Positions 6,009-9,021 of a DNA stretch of 9,021 nt are shown piece by piece. The notes beneath the pieces were generated by a model that saw nothing but the letters and a program-made list of their open reading frames with translations, made no database searches and was not told the origin of the DNA. Source of the DNA: CAZNXJ01 sp964577115. Lineage in GTDB: Bacteria > Planctomycetota > Planctomycetia > Pirellulales > Pirellulaceae. Location of the stretch: NCBI GenBank assembly GCA_964577115.1, contig CAZNXJ010000065.1:1-9021 (forward strand). The letters are read 5' to 3'. Every line of letters starts with the position of its first letter. Position 1 is the stretch's first letter. The position numbers were made by a program, and so were the translations under genes.

Positions 6009-6449
6009 ATGGCTGTTGGTCAAATTTGCATTCGCAGCGTGGATTCTGCCGAGTTGGATGAGAGCGTCTGGCAAGCGGCCGAACGTATGCATCAGCGCGC
6101 CGTCGGGATGCTCGTCGTTGTAGACGAAGCGCAACGCCCCGTCGGCGTTGTAACCGATCGCGATATTGTCGAACGTGTGGTCGCTCAGCAGCGCGATCCG
6201 GGGATCACAAAGATCTCCGAGGTCATGACTGCGTCGCCCATCTATGTTCGCGAGGATGCGACGATCGATTCTGCTCTCGCACTTATGCGAGCGCATGCGG
6301 TCCGGCGGCTGCCGATTGTGGACAGCGAGGATCGAATGTGCGGCGTCGTCAGCGTGGACGATATTCTCATGCAAATGGCCGAGCAGTTCGCTGATGTCGG
6401 CCGCCTCCTGGAACGCCAGACACCGAAAGCCGCGGCCGGAGCGTTGTAG
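6009..6449 (+). CDS. Two-CBS-domain protein
   Basis: A 146-residue cytoplasmic protein consisting of a pair of CBS domains (a Bateman module) and little else. CBS 1 spans about 7-62 with MLVVVDEAQRPVGVVTDRDIV (34-54). CBS 2 spans about 72-125 with HAVRRLPIVDSEDRMCGVVS (96-115) and DDIL at 117-120. The 'G-V-V-T/S-x-x-D' ends with Asp are the residues that usually contact the ribose of adenosine ligands, so sensing of AMP, ATP or a related nucleotide is likely. No enzyme domain is attached; free-standing CBS pairs often regulate partners or act beside Usp proteins. The context after two Usp genes supports an energy-stress role. It is preceded by a strong Shine-Dalgarno site and followed by a large hairpin facing a convergent gene. 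The partner cannot be told. Confidence 0.93.
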   Translation: MAVGQICIRSVDSAELDESVWQAAERMHQRAVGMLVVVDEAQRPVGVVTDRDIVERVVAQQRDPGITKISEVMTASPIYVREDATIDSALALMRAHAVRRLPIVDSEDRMCGVVSVDDILMQMAEQFADVGRLLERQTPKAAAGAL

Positions 6450-6464
6450 GCCGCGCGCTCGACC

Positions 6465-6515
6465 ACCACGGGTGACATGCCGACGCGGTGCAGCCCGTCG
6501 CATGTTACCCGTGGT
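6465..6515. terminator. Long hairpin between convergent genes
   Basis: ACCACGGGTGACATG (6465-6479) pairs with CATGTTACCCGTGGT (6501-6515) over 15 bases with one G-U. After one bulged C, CGACG (6481-6485) continues the stem with CGTCG (6496-6500), leaving a 10-base loop. The 20-pair stem sits in the 89 bases between the stops of the CBS gene and the coiled-coil gene, which suits a two-way transcript end. Neither side has a T tract, so it is not a classical intrinsic terminator; it may stop polymerase less directly or protect the 3' ends. Confidence 0.6.
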
Positions 6516-6538
6516 CATTGTTAAGTCCACCCCACGGA

Positions 6539-9021
6539 TTAACGCTCAGGTTTGTTCTGTTCTTCGAGCAAACCGAGTCGCGCGAGCCAGCGGTTCTTGC
6601 CGGCCTTGCCGTTCGGATCGTCCGTCGCACCTTCGGGGCGATCGAGCTGTAGGGTCTGGAGCTGTTCTTCTAAACGCGTCCGCTCGCGGGCTAGCTTGGC
6701 ACGCTCGATCGAAATATCGATCTCGGCCTTCCGCAGCTTCTCCTGCCACTCTTCCTGGAGCAACCGGAGCCGCTGCCGCTCTTGTTGAATCAATTCGTCC
6801 TTGTCCAGCGTGCTAGCCGCCTCATTCATTTGACGCAGCTCGGCAAGTTCGCGCTTCAGCTGCTCGATCTCGGCATCGCGCTGCGCGAGCTCTTCCGCGG
6901 CCACTCCATGCACTTCGCCATCGCTTTCGCCGCCGAACGCCTCGTAGTGAACCGGCTCGTCTGAAGCGTCGCCGTCCTCGCTTTCGGATTCCAATTGCGC
7001 GAGCAGACGCTGTTTGGCTTCTTCCCAACCAAGGCTTGGCGAGATCGTTGTTTCGGTCGGCTTCGATTTTTTCGCCGCTGGCCGGCCGAGACCGCTGGCC
7101 GCCGAGGGGGCTTGCAATCGCTGACTCAATTCCTCGAGTTGCGATTGCAGCATGGTCAGCGAACGCGTGAACTCGCGCTGCGCCTCGGCCTGCCGCGCTT
7201 CGATCTCCTGTTGCCGCTCGGATAGCTCCTCGAGCAGTTGCTTGATTTGAATTGAACTTTCTTCGCCGACCGCCGCGGGCCGCTGTTCGGCGAGCTGCGC
7301 GATGATGGCTTCGAGTTGGCGCTGGTTCTCGGCGTTCTGCTCCTGCCAGAACTGCTGCTGTTGAGCAATCTCGGCGAGAAGCGCGCTGGCGCGATCGTCG
7401 TCGCCGCTCGCTAGGGTTCCCGGAGTGGCCGAGGTGACTAAGGAGCGAAGCTGTTCGATATGCTCCACGACCTCCGACAACGCGTCGGCCTGTGGCTCGC
7501 GCGCGAGCTGCTCGCTAACGGAGCGCACCAGTTCACGGAGCTGTTCAATTTCCGCGGCTTGACGCTGCTGGTTTTCGTGCTGAGCGGTGGCGAGCGTCTG
7601 AATCATTTCGGTGAGCGCTTGCACTTCGGCCAGCGGCCCCGCGGACGCGGGTGCATCGCCCTGGAGTCGTTCGAGTGCCGAGGCCTGCGCAGCCTCGAGC
7701 TTGGCCAGGTATTCGCCGAGCCGCTGATTGTGGCGGCCGAGTTCTTCCTGTTGGGATTCTTCGAAGCCCTGCTGCCGCTCGACCAGTTGCCGCAGTGTTT
7801 CCGCGAGTTCCTGCTGGTCTTTTTGTGTGGCGAGGGCTTCCCTTGGAAGAAGTTTCGCGAGCGCGTCGGCCATCTTCCGCTCGTGCTCGGCTTGCTGCTC
7901 CCGAAATGCCTCGAGATTGCTCGCGAGCTGCCGCAGCTCGTTAGCGACTTGCAACGAACCAGCGTCGGCCGAGCGCGACTCGAGCAAAGTTCGCTGTTCG
8001 CTGAGCTGTAGGAGCACCTCGCGTAGTGCAATTTCGTGTTGCTGCGCAGCATCGGACTGCCGAGCGGTGTGCTCGGCGAAGGCCTTGAGAACCTTCGCCA
8101 GCCGCTCGTTCTCACCATCGTCGGCTGCGACATCGGCCAGCTGCTTTTGAATCTGCTCGAGCGCCGCGCGCTGTTCGGCATCGGATTGCTGTTGCCTTTC
8201 AACATGCTGCCGCAGTTCGCCGAGCATTTCGCTCGCAGTGGAATCTTCGCTGCGCGATTCGATGAGCGTGCGATATTCGGAGAATTGTTGTTTGAGTTCG
8301 TCGAGCGCCGCGCGGTGCCGCTCGAGCTCCTGTTTCCGTTCCGCCTCAGACCGCTGTTGCTGTTCGGCCAGTTGTCGCAGTTCGTTTAACGCTTCGCGGG
8401 CGTCGGAACCTTCCGGAGTGCGTTCGAGCAGCGTTCGGTAATCACCGAGCTGTTCCAGGACGCTGCGCAGCATGCCGTCGTGTTGCTCGGCGGCTTGCGT
8501 TTGCCGCTCGACCTGGTCGGCGAGCGTCTTCAGCAGCGATTCCAAGTGCGAGCTGTCACCGGGGCTCGAACCCTGCACACCGCGCTCGCTCAGTTGTTGC
8601 TTCAGCTGCTCGAGTGCGGCGAACTGTTCAAGTAGCTTTTGTTCTCGCTCGGCTTGGCACTTCTGCTGCGTGTGCAGAGCGTCCCGGAGTTCGCTGAGCA
8701 GTGCGAGTTGTTCCTGCTGCACATCAAGAAGTTGCTGCCGGTCGGCGCTGGCGTCGGACGCGGAGGCGTTGTCGGCCGAACGCTGCTGCTGGAGAATCTC
8801 GCCAATGCGCTGCAAATTATGCTCGGCGAGCTGCTCGTATTGCTCGCGCCAGCGCTCGAATTGTTCCGCCCACAGCGTGTGAAGCGCTTCTTCATCGCGC
8901 GGCGCGCTAGTCGAGGCAGCGAGCGCGGCCAGCAATTGCTCCTGGCGTTCTTGCTGCTGCCGTTCGGCTTCCTCCTGCCGCCGCACGAGTTCGCGCATGA
9001 GCGCGGTCAGTTCGTTCCAGG
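6539..9021 (-). CDS. Large Gln/Glu-rich repetitive coiled-coil protein, N-terminus outside window
   Basis: The frame is open to the right edge: seven more codons (WNELTAL) precede the first visible ATG at 8998, with no stop, so this is at least 826 residues and the true start lies beyond the window. Residues here count from that ATG. Residues 1-630 are almost wholly predicted coiled coil, in about ten degenerate units often 54 residues long (86-630). A basic Pro/Lys hinge (637-650) leads to GWEEAKQRLLAQLE (657-670), an acidic disordered stretch (671-695), a second coiled coil (700-783) and a C-terminal NRWLARLGLLEE (802-813). There are no membrane segments, one Cys (114), and no Walker or ABC signature motifs, so despite likely 'Smc-like' labels it is not an SMC ATPase. 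A cytoskeletal, scaffold or chromosome-organising role is possible but unproven. It converges on the CBS gene. Confidence 0.88.
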   Translation of the reverse strand, partial: WNELTALMRELVRRQEEAERQQQERQEQLLAALAASTSAPRDEEALHTLWAEQFERWREQYEQLAEHNLQRIGEILQQQRSADNASASDASADRQQLLDVQQEQLALLSELRDALHTQQKCQAEREQKLLEQFAALEQLKQQLSERGVQGSSPGDSSHLESLLKTLADQVERQTQAAEQHDGMLRSVLEQLGDYRTLLERTPEGSDAREALNELRQLAEQQQRSEAERKQELERHRAALDELKQQFSEYRTLIESRSEDSTASEMLGELRQHVERQQQSDAEQRAALEQIQKQLADVAADDGENERLAKVLKAFAEHTARQSDAAQQHEIALREVLLQLSEQRTLLESRSADAGSLQVANELRQLASNLEAFREQQAEHERKMADALAKLLPREALATQKDQQELAETLRQLVERQQGFEESQQEELGRHNQRLGEYLAKLEAAQASALERLQGDAPASAGPLAEVQALTEMIQTLATAQHENQQRQAAEIEQLRELVRSVSEQLAREPQADALSEVVEHIEQLRSLVTSATPGTLASGDDDRASALLAEIAQQQQFWQEQNAENQRQLEAIIAQLAEQRPAAVGEESSIQIKQLLEELSERQQEIEARQAEAQREFTRSLTMLQSQLEELSQRLQAPSAASGLGRPAAKKSKPTETTISPSLGWEEAKQRLLAQLESESEDGDASDEPVHYEAFGGESDGEVHGVAAEELAQRDAEIEQLKRELAELRQMNEAASTLDKDELIQQERQRLRLLQEEWQEKLRKAEIDISIERAKLARERTRLEEQLQTLQLDRPEGATDDPNGKAGKNRWLARLGLLEEQNKPER
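7109..8743 (-). repeat. About ten degenerate ~54-residue repeats in the coiled-coil protein
   Basis: Each unit opens with a short helix-breaking patch, then a core like LRQLxExQ and an ending like LxQLSExRTLLE. Unit starts, in residues from ATG 8998, are about 86, 140, 194, 248, 290, 341, 385, 447, 525 and 579, with a short partial unit at 501. Five units are 54 residues (162 bases) long; others are 42 to 62. Breaks include GVQGSSPGDSS, TPEGSDA, SRSEDSTA, SRSADAGS, GDAPASAGPL and TPGTLASGDDD. The repeat is clear in protein, faint in DNA, so the duplications are old. Confidence 0.65.

Noticed and set aside
7460..8011. Long plus-strand open frames opposite the coiled-coil gene
   Set aside because: They arise from GC-rich codons of the real gene, lack ribosome-binding sites, and show no domain sense.
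8654..8669. Second sigma-54-like match (TTGGCAC...GC) on the plus strand
   Set aside because: It lies inside the minus-strand coiled-coil gene with no plus-strand gene downstream, and the -12 part is CTGC rather than TTGC.
6539..9021. Coiled-coil gene as an SMC or Rad50-type ATPase
   Set aside because: The visible C-terminal region lacks the ABC signature and Walker B expected there, and the regular repeat breaks are unlike SMC arms.

Overview
This 9 kb window is most likely from a planctomycete, probably of the Pirellula type. The strongest clue is the 3' end of a 16S rRNA gene at the left edge, whose helix-44 region looks planctomycete-like from memory. It is followed not by tRNAs and 23S but by a strong intrinsic terminator about 110 bases further on. 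Stand-alone 16S genes are a known planctomycete trait. The DNA is GC-rich. Gene content also fits: a Gfo/Idh/MocA dehydrogenase, universal stress proteins, and a very large Gln/Glu-rich coiled-coil protein. The assignment is inference from reading, not from a database search.

Layout, left to right. (1) 1-183: 16S 3' end, then a trailer with three small hairpins and a terminator (296-332). (2) 335-427: an imperfect inverted repeat built on a 9-base unit (CACGAATAA-like); its right arm supplies the last codons and the stop of the next gene. (3) 394-2730, minus strand: a compact three-gene group made of a DUF3592-like membrane protein with a C-terminal beta-rich domain, a small protein that resembles that domain, and a small P-loop ATPase. 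The last two overlap by ATGA. I recognise no named system here; it is the best candidate for something undescribed. (4) 2860-3933, minus: a Gfo/Idh/MocA-type oxidoreductase. (5) 4194-6449, plus: a stress module of a single-domain UspA-like protein, a tandem-domain UspE-like protein and a two-CBS-domain protein. A full-core sigma-54 promoter (4888-4903) lies before the UspE-like gene. A 10-base Shine-Dalgarno site, exactly complementary to the 16S tail in this same window, lies before the CBS gene. (6) 6465-6515: a long hairpin between convergent genes. (7) 6539-9021, minus: a coiled-coil protein of at least 826 residues that runs off the right edge. Most of it is about ten degenerate repeats, commonly 54 residues long, each opening with a short Gly/Ser/Asp/Pro-rich break.

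How the genes may work together: the two Usp proteins and the CBS protein would bind nucleotides and act in a stress or energy-state response, with sigma-54 control of at least the second and perhaps the third. The three-gene minus-strand group suggests a membrane-anchored assembly using paired beta-sandwich domains and an ATPase. No mobile-element genes, CRISPR array, tRNA or phage genes were seen.
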